This document shows, piece by piece, positions 36,629-45,713 of a stretch of 64,000 bases of DNA (position 1 is its first letter; each line of letters begins with the position of its first letter). Position numbers and translations under genes: made by a program. The notes below the pieces were generated by a model that saw only the letters and a list, made by a program, of their open reading frames with translations, was not told the DNA's origin and did no database searches. The DNA lies in assembly GCF_026802175.1 (NCBI RefSeq), contig NZ_CP113797.1:3015026-3079025 (forward strand), given 5' to 3'. The DNA comes from Thermocoleostomius sinensis A174. Its GTDB lineage: Bacteria > Cyanobacteriota > Cyanobacteriia > Elainellales > Elainellaceae.

Positions 36629-37393
36629 ATGGCAATTATTGCGCTGAAAGCTTGGTATCTTCAAGATTATGAACCTATTCGCGAGTTAGAAAAACGTCCT
36701 CATGATTTGCGCCTCAGTAAGAATAGTTTGCTGAAGTCGGCATTGCGAGCAGATTTTTTGGAAGACAGCGAAGAAGTCAAACAGTCGGCTTGGTTTCAGC
36801 GCTATTTGGAAGGTGAAACCGTCGAGTTTTATATTGAAGGAAGTGGCGGTTATGCCATTTCAAATATTGACTTAATTAGTCACGAAATTTATTTTACAAA
36901 ACAAGATGTCATGGCTCATTTAGAGCCAATTATTTTTCTGTGCTATCAGACTGAATATGCACAGTCGAGTGATCTATTACGAGAAGCTATTCAAACATTT
37001 CTAGATAAACTCAATAAACGATCGCGCCTGCCGTTAACGCTGGAAGAATCAAATCGGTTAACAGAGGGCCCGATACGCCTTAACAGCAGCTTGATGCGGA
37101 AAATTCGTAAGTGTCTATTATTTGTGGCTGATGGTACGCCCATTCTGCACATTGACAACAATCCACCGCAACTGATTCCCAGTCCCAATGTTTGCGTAGA
37201 AGTGGGCTACGCGCTAGAAGCGAAGCGATCGGAGCAGATTTTGCTGGCGCATATGGAGCGATCGGACGTAGCAGGGCAATTTCCATTTGATTTACCCAGC
37301 CATAGTCGTCTTGTGTTTCGCAATAAAACGGATTTACAGAAAACTCTGCCGACCGTGATGGAAGCACAGTTGCAACGATTTAATTTGTTCTAA
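36629..37393 (+). CDS. conserved cyanobacterial protein with TIR/nucleotide-binding-like C-terminus
   Basis: 254 residues. The N-terminal half (~1-130: MAIIALKAWYLQDYEPIREL, GETVEFYIEGSGGYAISNID, LISHEIYFTKQDVM) is conserved in cyanobacteria but unassigned. The C-terminal part (~160-254) has ILHIDNNPPQLIPSPNVCVE, VGYALEAKRSEQILLAHM, and FPFDLPSHSRLVF. The NVCVEVGYALE pattern with a following FPFDL resembles TIR-like or deoxyribosyltransferase-like nucleotide-binding proteins that start from an N-terminal acidic-Tyr strand, such as bacterial TIR-type defence effectors. That relation is by eye. No cyclase or other defence gene is adjacent. Confidence 0.7.
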   Translation: MAIIALKAWYLQDYEPIRELEKRPHDLRLSKNSLLKSALRADFLEDSEEVKQSAWFQRYLEGETVEFYIEGSGGYAISNIDLISHEIYFTKQDVMAHLEPIIFLCYQTEYAQSSDLLREAIQTFLDKLNKRSRLPLTLEESNRLTEGPIRLNSSLMRKIRKCLLFVADGTPILHIDNNPPQLIPSPNVCVEVGYALEAKRSEQILLAHMERSDVAGQFPFDLPSHSRLVFRNKTDLQKTLPTVMEAQLQRFNLF

Positions 37394-37460
37394 TTCGGTT
37401 CGTTTTGAGCGGGCTTTTGGGCATATTTGAGGTCGTAGCTTCGTTTAGGATCATGCTCCT

Positions 37461-37715
37461 ATGCCTAGAACACCCAGCGAATTCGCAGTCCATATTCTGA
37501 TGGAGGGCGGGCACCGAGAAGAAGTGCGATTTCCCACTATTCAGGAATTTCAGAAATGGTACAGTGGCGAACTTATGCCCAAAGCGGCTTCTCATGACTT
37601 TATCAGCGTTCCGATTAAAAACCTTCAAGGTGAATACATGGTGGTTCGTCCGTCGCGAGTATTGGCATTGCGTGTGGAACCTGTTTTCTTTGGCAGCGTC
37701 GAGCGAGATTATTAA
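37461..37715 (+). CDS. small conserved cyanobacterial protein
   Basis: 84 residues, ATG start. The sequence is orderly (MPRTPSEFAVHILMEGGHRE, then VRFPTIQEFQKWYSGEL, GEYMVVRPSRVLALRVEPVF) and resembles a cyanobacterial protein family of unknown function, with mixed alpha/beta character and no membrane segment. It lies 67 bp after the previous gene on the same strand, so the two may be cotranscribed. Confidence 0.7.
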   Translation: MPRTPSEFAVHILMEGGHREEVRFPTIQEFQKWYSGELMPKAASHDFISVPIKNLQGEYMVVRPSRVLALRVEPVFFGSVERDY

Positions 37716-37804
37716 GAGGGTAGGGGTTGTCCACGGATTATTTCATCCCTGTTCTCCATTCCCCCCTATCCCCTCCAGTTCGATCGCCTCGGTTGATTTT
37801 GTCT

Positions 37805-39004
37805 ATGAAACGCTTCATCTACGTTTGTCTTGCTGTTACCGTTACCCTTGCCCTGGCTTTGAGTCTGGCTACCTCCAGAGCCGAGGAGACGCTGATTCCT
37901 CTAGAGCAAGTAAATATGGCCAGCGAAGCAGGAGATGATGACTTTGTAGATCTCTTAGGATTCGATGATCAACTGTGGGGAGAAGCTGTTGGAGAAACAG
38001 GCGATCGAGCCGCTTTACAAACTGCAATTGCCTATTCGCTGAACTACTTGCAAACCTCTGAAGCGGCAGCAGACTATGCCAACTATGATGCTATCCCAGC
38101 CTTTACTCGCGATCGGGTTTACCGCACCTTAGCACGATTTCAACAGCTTTTAGCGGATAGCACTTCAGCCGCCGAATTGCAAGCTTCGGTACGCCAGGCG
38201 TTTGATCTGTACCGCTCGATCGGCGTTGATGGTCAAGGGACGGTGCAATTTACTGGCTACTTTGAACCCATTTATGCTGCTAGCCGCACACCCACCGCTG
38301 AATTTCGCTATCCACTGTATGCCCTGCCGCCCGATCTCAATCGTTGGACTCAACCCCATCCTACTCGTCGCCAACTCGAGGGTTCCCATGGACAACCAGC
38401 CCTCAGACTACTGCAAGGATTAGAACTGGTGTGGTTGCGCGATCGACTAGAAGCTTATTTGGTACAAGTGCAAGGCTCGGCCCAACTACAACTCACTGAT
38501 GGCACCATTATGTCGGTCGGTTATGCCGGGCGCACCGATTACCCTTATGTCAGCGTGGGTCGAGAGTTGGTAAACGATGGCAAAATTGCTGAAGCTGAAT
38601 TGAGCCTGCCTGCGGTCATTGATTATTTTCGGCAACATCCGGCTGAGGTGGATCACTATATTCTGCGCAACAATCGCTTTATCTTTTTTCGGGAAACAAC
38701 GGGATCACCTGCTATAGGCAGCTTGGGAGTTCCAGTGACACCAGAGCGATCGATCGCCACCGATAAGTCCCTCATGCCACCCGGAGCCTTGGCGCTGATT
38801 CAAACTCAAATTCCCTATTCTGAACCCAACGGCACCCTGACTCCACGCTTGGTCAGCCGCTATGTATTGGATCAAGATACCGGTGGAGCCATTCGTGGCC
38901 CAGGTCGAGTGGATATTTTTATGGGATCAGGAGAGCAAGCGGGCGATCGGGCGGGGCTGATTAACGGCCCAGGTCAACTTTACTATCTTTTGTTGAAACG
39001 ATGA
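37805..39004 (+). CDS. mltA: membrane-bound lytic transglycosylase MltA
   Basis: 399 residues from ATG 37805. Residues 1-~26 (MKRFIYVCLAVTVTLALALS) form a signal peptide without a clear lipobox. The MltA domain carries FTGYFEPIYAASRTP and YPLYALPPD, then VQVQGSAQLQLTDGTIMSVG. The C-terminal 3D domain has RYVLDQDTGGAIRGPGRVDI, with the catalytic Asp in GRVDIFMG. It cleaves peptidoglycan glycan strands to 1,6-anhydro products during turnover. A TTG-started frame 78 bp upstream is not preferred because it would bury the signal peptide. Confidence 0.92.
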   Translation: MKRFIYVCLAVTVTLALALSLATSRAEETLIPLEQVNMASEAGDDDFVDLLGFDDQLWGEAVGETGDRAALQTAIAYSLNYLQTSEAAADYANYDAIPAFTRDRVYRTLARFQQLLADSTSAAELQASVRQAFDLYRSIGVDGQGTVQFTGYFEPIYAASRTPTAEFRYPLYALPPDLNRWTQPHPTRRQLEGSHGQPALRLLQGLELVWLRDRLEAYLVQVQGSAQLQLTDGTIMSVGYAGRTDYPYVSVGRELVNDGKIAEAELSLPAVIDYFRQHPAEVDHYILRNNRFIFFRETTGSPAIGSLGVPVTPERSIATDKSLMPPGALALIQTQIPYSEPNGTLTPRLVSRYVLDQDTGGAIRGPGRVDIFMGSGEQAGDRAGLINGPGQLYYLLLKR

Positions 39005-39398
39005 ACCTGCTGATTTGGATTCAATTGGTGGGTAAAATGCTATGCTGAGCAGACCAGATCTGAATCAAATGGCAAATCGTTGAAGTTCGCATTAGATTAA
39101 CGCAGAATTTAGATAGGCAATATCTTAGATAAAGAGAAGTATGAGTTGAATTAGAGAAGCACTCATTGCACCGTCTGATTGAACCGCATCCAACTTCCCG
39201 ATCGTGGCTCAGCTTAAAGTACGCTACCAATGACGCTTCCCTAGTGAAGAACTGATTGCTGTATCGTCACCTGCTATTTCTCTATGACTGACTTAAACTT
39301 TAACTGGCAAGTTCAAGGATCGCTGACCGGGTGGCTGAATCAGTCATTAGTGATACGGTCATTTGTCGAGAGGTAGCAGGTTAGCCTGCACAACGCTT
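39005..39398. other. intergenic region, no feature recognised
   Basis: 394 bp between mltA and the antiporter gene. It holds no ORF of note and no strong hairpin. A promoter for the antiporter is presumably near its end but cannot be placed with confidence. Confidence 0.3.
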
Positions 39399-41309
39399 AT
39401 GGACGCAGCACTTACGATTACCCTGCAAATGGTCATTGCTGTGATCGCAGGTATCAGTGCCCAAGTTTTAGCCGATTACTTAAAAGTTCCCAGCATTGTA
39501 TTTCTATTGCTGTTTGGAATTCTATTAGGGTCGGATGGGCTAGATATGCTTCATCCCCACTTGCTGGGTACTGGGCTAGAGGTGATTGTGGCTCTCTCGG
39601 TAGCGCTGATCTTGTTTGAAGGTGGACTGAACCTCGAATTGCGCGATTTGGGTAAGGTGTCGGGCAGTTTGCGCAATTTGGTAACGTTTGGGTCGTTGAT
39701 TACGCTATTGGGCGGTGGTATGGCAGCCCATTGGCTCAGCGAGTTTCCTTGGACGATCGCCTTTCTCTACGCCGCGCTAGTCGTTGTGACGGGTCCTACA
39801 GTCATTAGTCCGTTGCTGAAGCAGGTGAAGGTCGATCGCCAGGTGGCGGCGTTGCTGGAAGGAGAAGGCGTGCTGATTGACCCAGTCGGTGCCATTCTAG
39901 CCGTGGTGGTGCTCAACATTATTCTCAACGGAGCCGCTGATCCATTAGATGTCATCGGTGGATTATTTTTGCGGCTCGGAATTGGCGGTGGAATTGGAGC
40001 CGCCGGGGGATGGCTGTTAGGTTTTACGCTTCAGCGAGCGAAACTGCTCTCGGATGATCTGAAGAATTTAGTAGTATTAGCTAGCATTTGGGGACTGTAT
40101 AGCTTGGCACAGATGATCCGCAGTGAAGCGGGACTGATGGCCACCGTCGTTACTGGAATTGTATTAGGAACCTTCTCGCTGCCAGAAGTCCGAGCGTTGC
40201 GCCGGTTTAAAGGTCAGTTAACGATCCTGGCTGTCTCTGTACTGTTCATCTTGCTGTCGGCTGATTTGTCGATCGCCAGTATTGTGGCGTTGGGCTGGGG
40301 AGCCTTGTTCACGGTTATGACGCTGATGTTTGTGGTTCGCCCCATCAATATCTGGCTTTGTACTTGGAATAGCAATCTCAACTGGCGGCAGAAGCTATTT
40401 ATGTGTTGGGTGGCTCCTAGAGGCATTGTCTCGGCCTCAGTAGCTTCTCTGTTTGCCATTTTGCTGACTGAACGCGGCATCAATGGGGGCGATTCTATTA
40501 AAGCACTCGTGTTTCTGACGATTCTGTCTACTGTGTTTTTACAAGGATTATCGGCTCGTTGGGTAGCCCGCCTATTGGGGATTACCTCAACGCAAGCAAC
40601 CGGAGCAGTGATTGTGGGCTGTAGCCCCCTCAGTTTGTTAATTGCCCGCGTGTTTCGCGATCGGGGTGAATCCGTTGTATTGATTGATACCGATCAGGAA
40701 GCCTGTGAAGAAGCCTTGCAGCAGAACTTTAAAGTGCTTACTAGTAGTGCTCTAGATGTGAAAGCGTTAGAGGAAGCAGGGCTGGCGTCAGCTGGAACTT
40801 TTCTAGCGATGACCAATAACGGCGAGGTGAACCTGGTGTTGGCACAACGAGCGACTGAAGAATTTCAACCACCTAGAGTGCTGGCTGTCTTTCCCAGTGA
40901 GGCCCAAGCATCTACCCAGACCAATGCGCTTAAGATTCAGCAAGCCTTTACGGCTCAGATGTCCTTAAAAACCTGGAATCGCTATTTAGAGGACAAGGCA
41001 ATTAAATTAGGCGAAACAACTCTACGTGAGTCTGGGCTACTGTTTCAACAGGCCCATTTGAAAGCGTTGATTCGCGCCGGAGAATTAGTGCCAATTTTGA
41101 TGGAACGAGAGGATCGCCTCCAAGTTATGCCAGCAACCGAAGAGTGGCAGCCAGGCGATCGCATTATTTACCTGCTTCACGATCCGCGTCCGAAACTATT
41201 GCGACAACTGGCAGGAGGAAATAATCAAGCTGATTTAGTCCTGGAAAAACTGCCCAGAGTCGAAGAAATTCCCATTACAGCCACCTTATCGTTGGATGCA
41301 GGAAAATAA
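39399..41309 (+). CDS. CPA1-type Na+/H+ antiporter with TrkA-N domain
   Basis: 636 residues from ATG 39399. N-terminal ~400 residues hold about 12 hydrophobic helices with LGSDGLDMLHPHLLGTGLEV, ALILFEGGLNLELRDL and VVTGPTVISPLLK, the ion-transporting region of NhaP-type exchangers. Residues ~405-520 form a TrkA-N (Rossmann, NAD(H)-binding) domain with VIVGCSPLSLLIARVF and SVVLIDTDQEACEEAL. The C-terminus resembles TrkA-C. Cytoplasmic RCK modules gate such transporters. The LLEGEGVLIDPVGAILA segment contains the acidic ion-binding residues. Which cation it carries is not evident. Confidence 0.9.
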   Translation: MDAALTITLQMVIAVIAGISAQVLADYLKVPSIVFLLLFGILLGSDGLDMLHPHLLGTGLEVIVALSVALILFEGGLNLELRDLGKVSGSLRNLVTFGSLITLLGGGMAAHWLSEFPWTIAFLYAALVVVTGPTVISPLLKQVKVDRQVAALLEGEGVLIDPVGAILAVVVLNIILNGAADPLDVIGGLFLRLGIGGGIGAAGGWLLGFTLQRAKLLSDDLKNLVVLASIWGLYSLAQMIRSEAGLMATVVTGIVLGTFSLPEVRALRRFKGQLTILAVSVLFILLSADLSIASIVALGWGALFTVMTLMFVVRPINIWLCTWNSNLNWRQKLFMCWVAPRGIVSASVASLFAILLTERGINGGDSIKALVFLTILSTVFLQGLSARWVARLLGITSTQATGAVIVGCSPLSLLIARVFRDRGESVVLIDTDQEACEEALQQNFKVLTSSALDVKALEEAGLASAGTFLAMTNNGEVNLVLAQRATEEFQPPRVLAVFPSEAQASTQTNALKIQQAFTAQMSLKTWNRYLEDKAIKLGETTLRESGLLFQQAHLKALIRAGELVPILMEREDRLQVMPATEEWQPGDRIIYLLHDPRPKLLRQLAGGNNQADLVLEKLPRVEEIPITATLSLDAGK

Positions 41310-41318
41310 GGGTTTCTT

Positions 41319-41339
41319 TAAGGGTTCTTTTACCCCTTA
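41319..41339. terminator. short hairpin between convergent genes
   Basis: TAAGGG and CCCTTA pair over 6 bp around a 9-nt loop in the 27-bp gap between the antiporter gene and the convergent membrane-anchored protein gene. Stems this short are weak, but the position and the T-rich loop are compatible with bidirectional termination. Confidence 0.35.
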
Positions 41340-42392
41340 CCCTTGATTGCTTAGCCTTTCATATACCACCATCTTCGTTCCCACTACCGGACTCCGTGCC
41401 AGCAGTTCTCCTTCAGAATCAACGATTTCCAGTTTGTCAAACTCTAGTTTGCGCGATCGAGCCAGCAGTTCAGTAGCTAGGCGGTTTTGGCTGGCAAGAT
41501 CGAGGGTATACCAAGCGTCGCTCAGTTGCACAATTAACCGATCGTCTCGAAAGCTAGCCTGCACAGATTGAATTAACCCATCGGCATAGCTATCAGTAAT
41601 CTCGGCTACCTGTTCTTGTAGGCGAGCAATTAAAGCTGGATCATTGGCGGTGGGGGCAACGGGTTGAACGGGCGCAGGAGCCTTCAACGTCGGGGGGGTG
41701 CGATCGCCCGCCAAGGTCGGAGGTTTACCGGGCCACAGTTGCGCAGTTAGCCATAACACAAACACCAACAGAGCTACTGCTACCGTTGTCAATACCCAAT
41801 CAGGCAGTTTGTTCCAACCCGCAGGCAGCCGCGATCGTAGTCTGGGCAAAATCGCTTTCCACACGCTATAGAGCCACTGAAGCACCGTCAGCACTCCTTT
41901 CCACACCGTTCGGAGAAATCGTCCTACAATAGGCAAAAATGCCACAAAAATTCCCCACAGTTGTCCCACTAAGCGGAATAATGCTTGCGTTTTGCTTGCT
42001 GTCGAAGCAGACTCTGGGGCTGAAGCGGGTGCGGAGGAGGAAGTCGTTGTCGAAGCCGTAGAGGAGGAAGTCGATGATCCAATCGATTCTTTGGGAACGA
42101 CAGGCGTGATTGATATCGGTTCTGAGGGCGGCACATTAGCTGCAATGGTTTCTCCTCCCTCTGTTGGCTCCGAACTGATTGTGGCAGCGATAGTTTCTTC
42201 AGTTTCTTCTGATTCGATAGTTTCTTCTGATTCTAAGTCTATTTCTGAGTCCATTGAGGAATCTAGCTTATCAGCAGAAGACTTGTCAGCAGAAGAATCA
42301 ATAGGAGAATCAATTGGCTGAAGCTGAGAATCTGGTTGTGCCTCTGACGGTGATTGGTTTGGCTCTAGTGGGTTCGATTGATCGTGTATCAT
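41337..42392 (-). CDS. membrane-anchored protein with long acidic Ser/Glu/Pro tail
   Basis: 351 residues. The first ~130 are very rich in Ser, Glu, Asp, Thr and Pro (SSADKSSADKLDSSMDSEID and similar), then come aromatic/basic stretches (FLPIVGRFLRTVWKGVLTVL) and one clear transmembrane helix near 207-227 (VLTTVAVALLVFVLWLTAQLW). The C-terminal ~100 residues are a folded soluble domain with LIARLQEQVAEITDSYADGL and DRLIVQLSDAWYTLDLASQN. A C-terminal domain of this form recurs in cyanobacterial membrane proteins without a known role. No catalytic motif is seen. Confidence 0.65.
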   Translation of the reverse strand: MIHDQSNPLEPNQSPSEAQPDSQLQPIDSPIDSSADKSSADKLDSSMDSEIDLESEETIESEETEETIAATISSEPTEGGETIAANVPPSEPISITPVVPKESIGSSTSSSTASTTTSSSAPASAPESASTASKTQALFRLVGQLWGIFVAFLPIVGRFLRTVWKGVLTVLQWLYSVWKAILPRLRSRLPAGWNKLPDWVLTTVAVALLVFVLWLTAQLWPGKPPTLAGDRTPPTLKAPAPVQPVAPTANDPALIARLQEQVAEITDSYADGLIQSVQASFRDDRLIVQLSDAWYTLDLASQNRLATELLARSRKLEFDKLEIVDSEGELLARSPVVGTKMVVYERLSNQG

Positions 42393-42601
42393 GAAAATTT
42401 CCTGAACGCAGCAACAAGGCTGAATCGATCGCTTTGCGAATGAAAGAGCTACTGATATGGTAAGGGGTGGTTATTCAACTTGGTGGTCAACCCCTACTCC
42501 CATCTTGCACCCAGCTTTGAGCCAATGGAAGTTAAGAAATTGATCAAATCCATCGTTATGGGCTGAAACATTCGCTACATTCTTGCTGGCAGGTGAAATC
42601 C

Positions 42602-43396
42602 ATGGCAATTACAACCCAACAACTGATTCGCTTCAAGAAAGAAGGACGCCCGATCGTGGCCCTTACTGCTTGGGATTATCTGTTCGCACAACTGCTCGAT
42701 CAGGCGGCGATCGATGTGGTGTTGGTGGGTGACTCGATGGCGATGGTAGCGCTAGGCTATGACACCACCATTCCTCTCACTCTAGATGAAACCATTCATC
42801 ATGCTAAAGCGGTGCGGCGCGGCGTTAAGCAGGCCCTGCTGGTGGTAGACCTACCGTTTTTGAGCTATCAAGAAAGTCCAGAACAAGCACTGCGATCGGC
42901 GGGCCGGGTTTTTAAAGAAACCGGGGCTCAGGCGGTAAAAATGGAGGGCGGGTATGAGGCGATCGTCGAGTCTACTGCACGATTAGTCCAGGCAGGCATT
43001 CCGGTCATGGCTCATGTCGGACTTACTCCGCAGTCGGTGCATCAATTCGGTGGCTTTCGGCAACAGGGAAAAACCCCAGAAGCAGGCGATCGAATTTTGC
43101 AGGAGGCAATCGCCCTCGAACAAGCAGGTGCTTTCTCGATTATCTTGGAACACATTCCAGCCGACTTAGCCCAGCGTATTAGCCAAAAGTTGACGATTCC
43201 GACGATCGGTATCGGTGCAGGTCCACACTGCAACGGTCAAGTGCTAGTGACCGCAGATTTGCTGGGGCTATCCAACTGGCAGCCACCGTTTGCTAAGTCC
43301 TATGCCAACTTGCGAGAAATCGTCACCGAAGCTGTGCAGAGCTTTGGCAATGAAGTACGGCAGCATCAGTTTCCGATCGAAAAACCACAACGTTAA
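42602..43396 (+). CDS. panB: 3-methyl-2-oxobutanoate hydroxymethyltransferase
   Basis: 264 residues from ATG 42602 (AGGTG 6-7 nt upstream; a GTG 9 bp earlier is the alternative start). First committed enzyme of pantothenate synthesis: adds a hydroxymethyl group from methylene-THF to ketoisovalerate to give ketopantoate. [20 protein letters not shown] and VKMEGG carry the metal- and substrate-binding residues, and [20 protein letters not shown] is diagnostic. Cytoplasmic TIM barrel of full length. A YbaK/EbsC gene fragment follows immediately. Confidence 0.94.
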   Translation: MAITTQQLIRFKKEGRPIVALTAWDYLFAQLLDQAAIDVVLVGDSMAMVALGYDTTIPLTLDETIHHAKAVRRGVKQALLVVDLPFLSYQESPEQALRSAGRVFKETGAQAVKMEGGYEAIVESTARLVQAGIPVMAHVGLTPQSVHQFGGFRQQGKTPEAGDRILQEAIALEQAGAFSIILEHIPADLAQRISQKLTIPTIGIGAGPHCNGQVLVTADLLGLSNWQPPFAKSYANLREIVTEAVQSFGNEVRQHQFPIEKPQR

Positions 43397-43408
43397 CTAA
43401 GCACAGGA

Positions 43409-43567
43409 GTGTCATCGGTATTTCGCAAAACCGAGAGCGATCGCCCTCTGCTGGTAATTGCTAGTGGCGCTAATCGGGTGAATGAGAAGACGATTAGTAC
43501 GCTGGTCGGCGAAAAAATTGTCAAACATGACTGTACAAAAGTTTTTCTACAACGTTTAGCTATATAA
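43409..43567 (+). pseudogene. truncated YbaK/EbsC (aminoacyl-tRNA deacylase) remnant
   Basis: From GTG 43409 a 52-codon frame gives SSVFRKTESDRPLLVIASGA, then NRVNEKTISTLVGEKIVK. This closely matches the middle of YbaK/EbsC proteins, which remove mischarged amino acids from tRNA(Pro). The family's catalytic Lys, in the K-[ST]-L-V-F-R stretch, is missing (here GVSSVFR), and both the N-terminal third and the C-terminal GGVPPVGH part are gone. The frame ends in TAA at 43565-43567, overlapping the msrP stop on the other strand. It begins 12 bp after panB. A relic of a deleted gene is the simplest reading. Confidence 0.65.
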
Positions 43568-44539
43568 ACCTGCGACATACTCACCATAGCCGTTGTAGAT
43601 GATTGTGGGGACTTCCTCCCAATCATAAATCGAGGCTCCTGGTCCTACCAACCGTTCCTTGCGTTGCGACCAGCGGGGATGGGGAATGTCTGGTTCAACG
43701 TTAGCTTCAAATTTGTACTCATTTGGGCTGATGGTGTTCCAGAAAGTCGCAGGTTGAGTTTCAACAAATTCAATTTTGACGATCGATTTAGCGCCCTTAA
43801 AGCCATACTTCCACGGCAGCACCGCCCGGATGGGAGCACCGTGTTGTTTGGGTAGGGTATGCCCATAAATGCCCACCGCAAAAAAGGCCAGGTCGTTCGC
43901 CATTTCCTCAATCCGTAATCCTTCCGTGTAAGGAAAGGGTAAAAACTGCGACGGTGGGAAGGTAGGGCCTTTAGTGACTTTGGGGTCATAGTAAGATGTA
44001 AAGCGCACAAATTTTGCTTGGGAGGTTGGCTCGACTTCTTTAAGAATGGCGTTCATAGGAAACCCGATCCAAGGAACAACCATTGCCCACGCTTCAACGC
44101 AGCGAAAGCGATAAATGCGCTCCTCTAAGGGAAAGGTATTCAGCAAATCATCGAGATCATAAGTGCGGGGATTGTTCACCAACCCAGTCACTTCGACTTT
44201 CCACGGTTCGGTGGGCAGCGCCTGAGCGTTTTGCCAAATGTGCTTGGAATTACCGAATTCATAAAAGTTGTTGTAAGTGGCAGCTAGTTGCTCATTTGTG
44301 AGCGATCGATCTACCTCAGTAAAGTTAGGATTCCGAGCAGCCGCCAAACCTTTCGTTCCTTGGGTAGGTACACCATCGGTTATGACTTGTTGCTGACAAC
44401 CTGTCAATGGCAGCGCTACACCTGCAACGCCTGCACCAATCAAGCCTTTGAGCAACCGACGACGACTAAGAAAGGCCGCCTCTGAAGTGACTACTTGCTC
44501 CGGTAGTTGCCAAGGTTTAGGACTACGAAGAAACACCAT
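43556..44539 (-). CDS. msrP: molybdopterin-dependent protein-methionine-sulfoxide reductase catalytic subunit (MsrP/YedY)
   Basis: 327 residues with a sulfite-oxidase-fold molybdopterin domain. The molybdenum-binding Cys is Cys147 in YRFRCVEAWAMVVPWIGFPM. Residues 25-48 are a twin-arginine signal (SRRRLLKG followed by a hydrophobic helix) ending in the lipobox-like LTGC (Cys48), so the protein may be exported folded and lipid-anchored. In bacteria it repairs methionine sulfoxide in periplasmic proteins. The membrane partner MsrQ (YedZ) is not in the window. The 3' end overlaps the YbaK/EbsC remnant on the other strand. Confidence 0.85.
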   Translation of the reverse strand: MVFLRSPKPWQLPEQVVTSEAAFLSRRRLLKGLIGAGVAGVALPLTGCQQQVITDGVPTQGTKGLAAARNPNFTEVDRSLTNEQLAATYNNFYEFGNSKHIWQNAQALPTEPWKVEVTGLVNNPRTYDLDDLLNTFPLEERIYRFRCVEAWAMVVPWIGFPMNAILKEVEPTSQAKFVRFTSYYDPKVTKGPTFPPSQFLPFPYTEGLRIEEMANDLAFFAVGIYGHTLPKQHGAPIRAVLPWKYGFKGAKSIVKIEFVETQPATFWNTISPNEYKFEANVEPDIPHPRWSQRKERLVGPGASIYDWEEVPTIIYNGYGEYVAGLYS

Positions 44540-44797
44540 AACAAAGAAATAACGAATAAATACATCGATACATTTTTTAATATAGAGGAGTTAAGAAGCG
44601 AGCGGTCGATCGCAGTGCGGGAATTGCGATGGTGGGTTATGCAAACAACCGAACCTGTTCAGCCTTGGGAACTCGATACAGTGAAAACAAAGGAGAGCAG
44701 GAAGCTTGGAACTTCTGACCTCCTGAGAAGCTGAGAGAAACGCGCAGACGCACTCTGTACTGATTTATTTAATGACTATAAATTGGGAGACTGTTTT

Positions 44798-45247
44798 ATG
44801 GCGATGATTCATTGGGCACCAATTCGGGAAATTGAGAATCTTCAACGAGAAATGAATCAGTTGTTTGATACCTTGGCACCAACTGCAAGCAATCGCTCAA
44901 ATGGCAACAATGGTCTGGCGTTTGTACCCGCCGCAGAACTTTCTGAGACTCAAGAGGCGATTCACCTCAGGGTCGAACTGCCTGGTATGGACGCCAAAGA
45001 GTTAGATGTTCAGGTCATGGCCGAAGCGGTATCAATTAGTGGAGAGCGCAAAGCCGAAGCTCGATCGGAACAGAATGGGGTAATGCGATCTGAGTTTCGC
45101 TATGGCAAGTTTCAGCGCGTGATTCCGCTTCCTACGCGAGTTCAAAACGATAAAGTTGAAGCGAATTACACCAATGGTGTTCTATCTTTGACCTTGCCCA
45201 AGGTCGATGCCGAAAAAAATCGCGTTGTTAAAGTCACCTTAGGGTGA
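44798..45247 (+). CDS. hspA: small heat-shock protein, Hsp20/alpha-crystallin family
   Basis: 149 residues from ATG 44798 (GGGAGA 7-8 nt upstream). N-terminal helical arm (MIHWAPIREIENLQREMNQL), alpha-crystallin domain (~45-140: AELSETQEAIHLRVELPGMD, SISGERKAEA, FRYGKFQRVIPLP) and the C-terminal NGVLSLTLPK strand. A VKVTLG tail replaces the usual I-x-I anchor motif. It is an ATP-independent holdase that keeps unfolding proteins soluble during heat or oxidative stress. A strong terminator follows at 45341. Confidence 0.92.
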   Translation: MAMIHWAPIREIENLQREMNQLFDTLAPTASNRSNGNNGLAFVPAAELSETQEAIHLRVELPGMDAKELDVQVMAEAVSISGERKAEARSEQNGVMRSEFRYGKFQRVIPLPTRVQNDKVEANYTNGVLSLTLPKVDAEKNRVVKVTLG

Positions 45248-45340
45248 ACTACTAGTGCCACAGGTTAGCCAAGCCAGGGGAGTCGAGATAGTAGCCTAAC
45301 TTATTGGTTTAACCGCTGCACATTTTGTCTTTGCACAACC

Positions 45341-45376
45341 TTCCGGATTCTATGCTTCAGGAATCCGGAATTTTGC
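45341..45376 (+). terminator. rho-independent terminator downstream of hspA
   Basis: TTCCGGATTC and GAATCCGGAA form a perfect 10-bp stem around a 10-nt loop, followed by TTTTG. It lies 94 bp after the hspA stop. Confidence 0.75.
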
Positions 45377-45408
45377 TATGGTAGCTACATCATAGGAGCA
45401 CTGTTGTT

Positions 45409-45433
45409 ACTACTAGTTGTTGGTACTAGTAGT
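45409..45433. repeat. inverted repeat ACTACTAG/CTAGTAGT
   Basis: An 8-bp perfect stem with a 9-nt loop, in a short tract rich in ACTAGT (also at about 45250 and 45437). It lies in the 466-bp region between hspA and the convergent DUF3155 gene, which holds no other gene. The role is unclear. Confidence 0.4.
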
Positions 45434-45713
45434 CGCACTAGTATTGGCAACTGAAGAGTTGCCCTCACACACATGATTACAAGCCTAGAGCGAGATCAAC
45501 GTTGACCCCGCTCTAATCCCAATCGCAATTTTGAGCAATCGGATGTTGCAAATCATCAGGGTAGTGGCTAATCACCGAAGCAAGTCTAATTTTGAGCGAA
45601 TACGCTGCGATCAACCTCTACAACACCTGAAGACTAACAACGCTTAAAGACTTGTAGAGATGATATCTTTAATGCTCAAACGACTGACTTCTAAATCTCC
45701 ACCCCTAATGTGA

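Noticed and set aside
36574-36672. 32-codon GTG frame after an AAGGAGAGG site
   Set aside because: It runs into the following gene out of frame and has no recognisable product. The ribosome-binding-like site is about 14 nt from the GTG.
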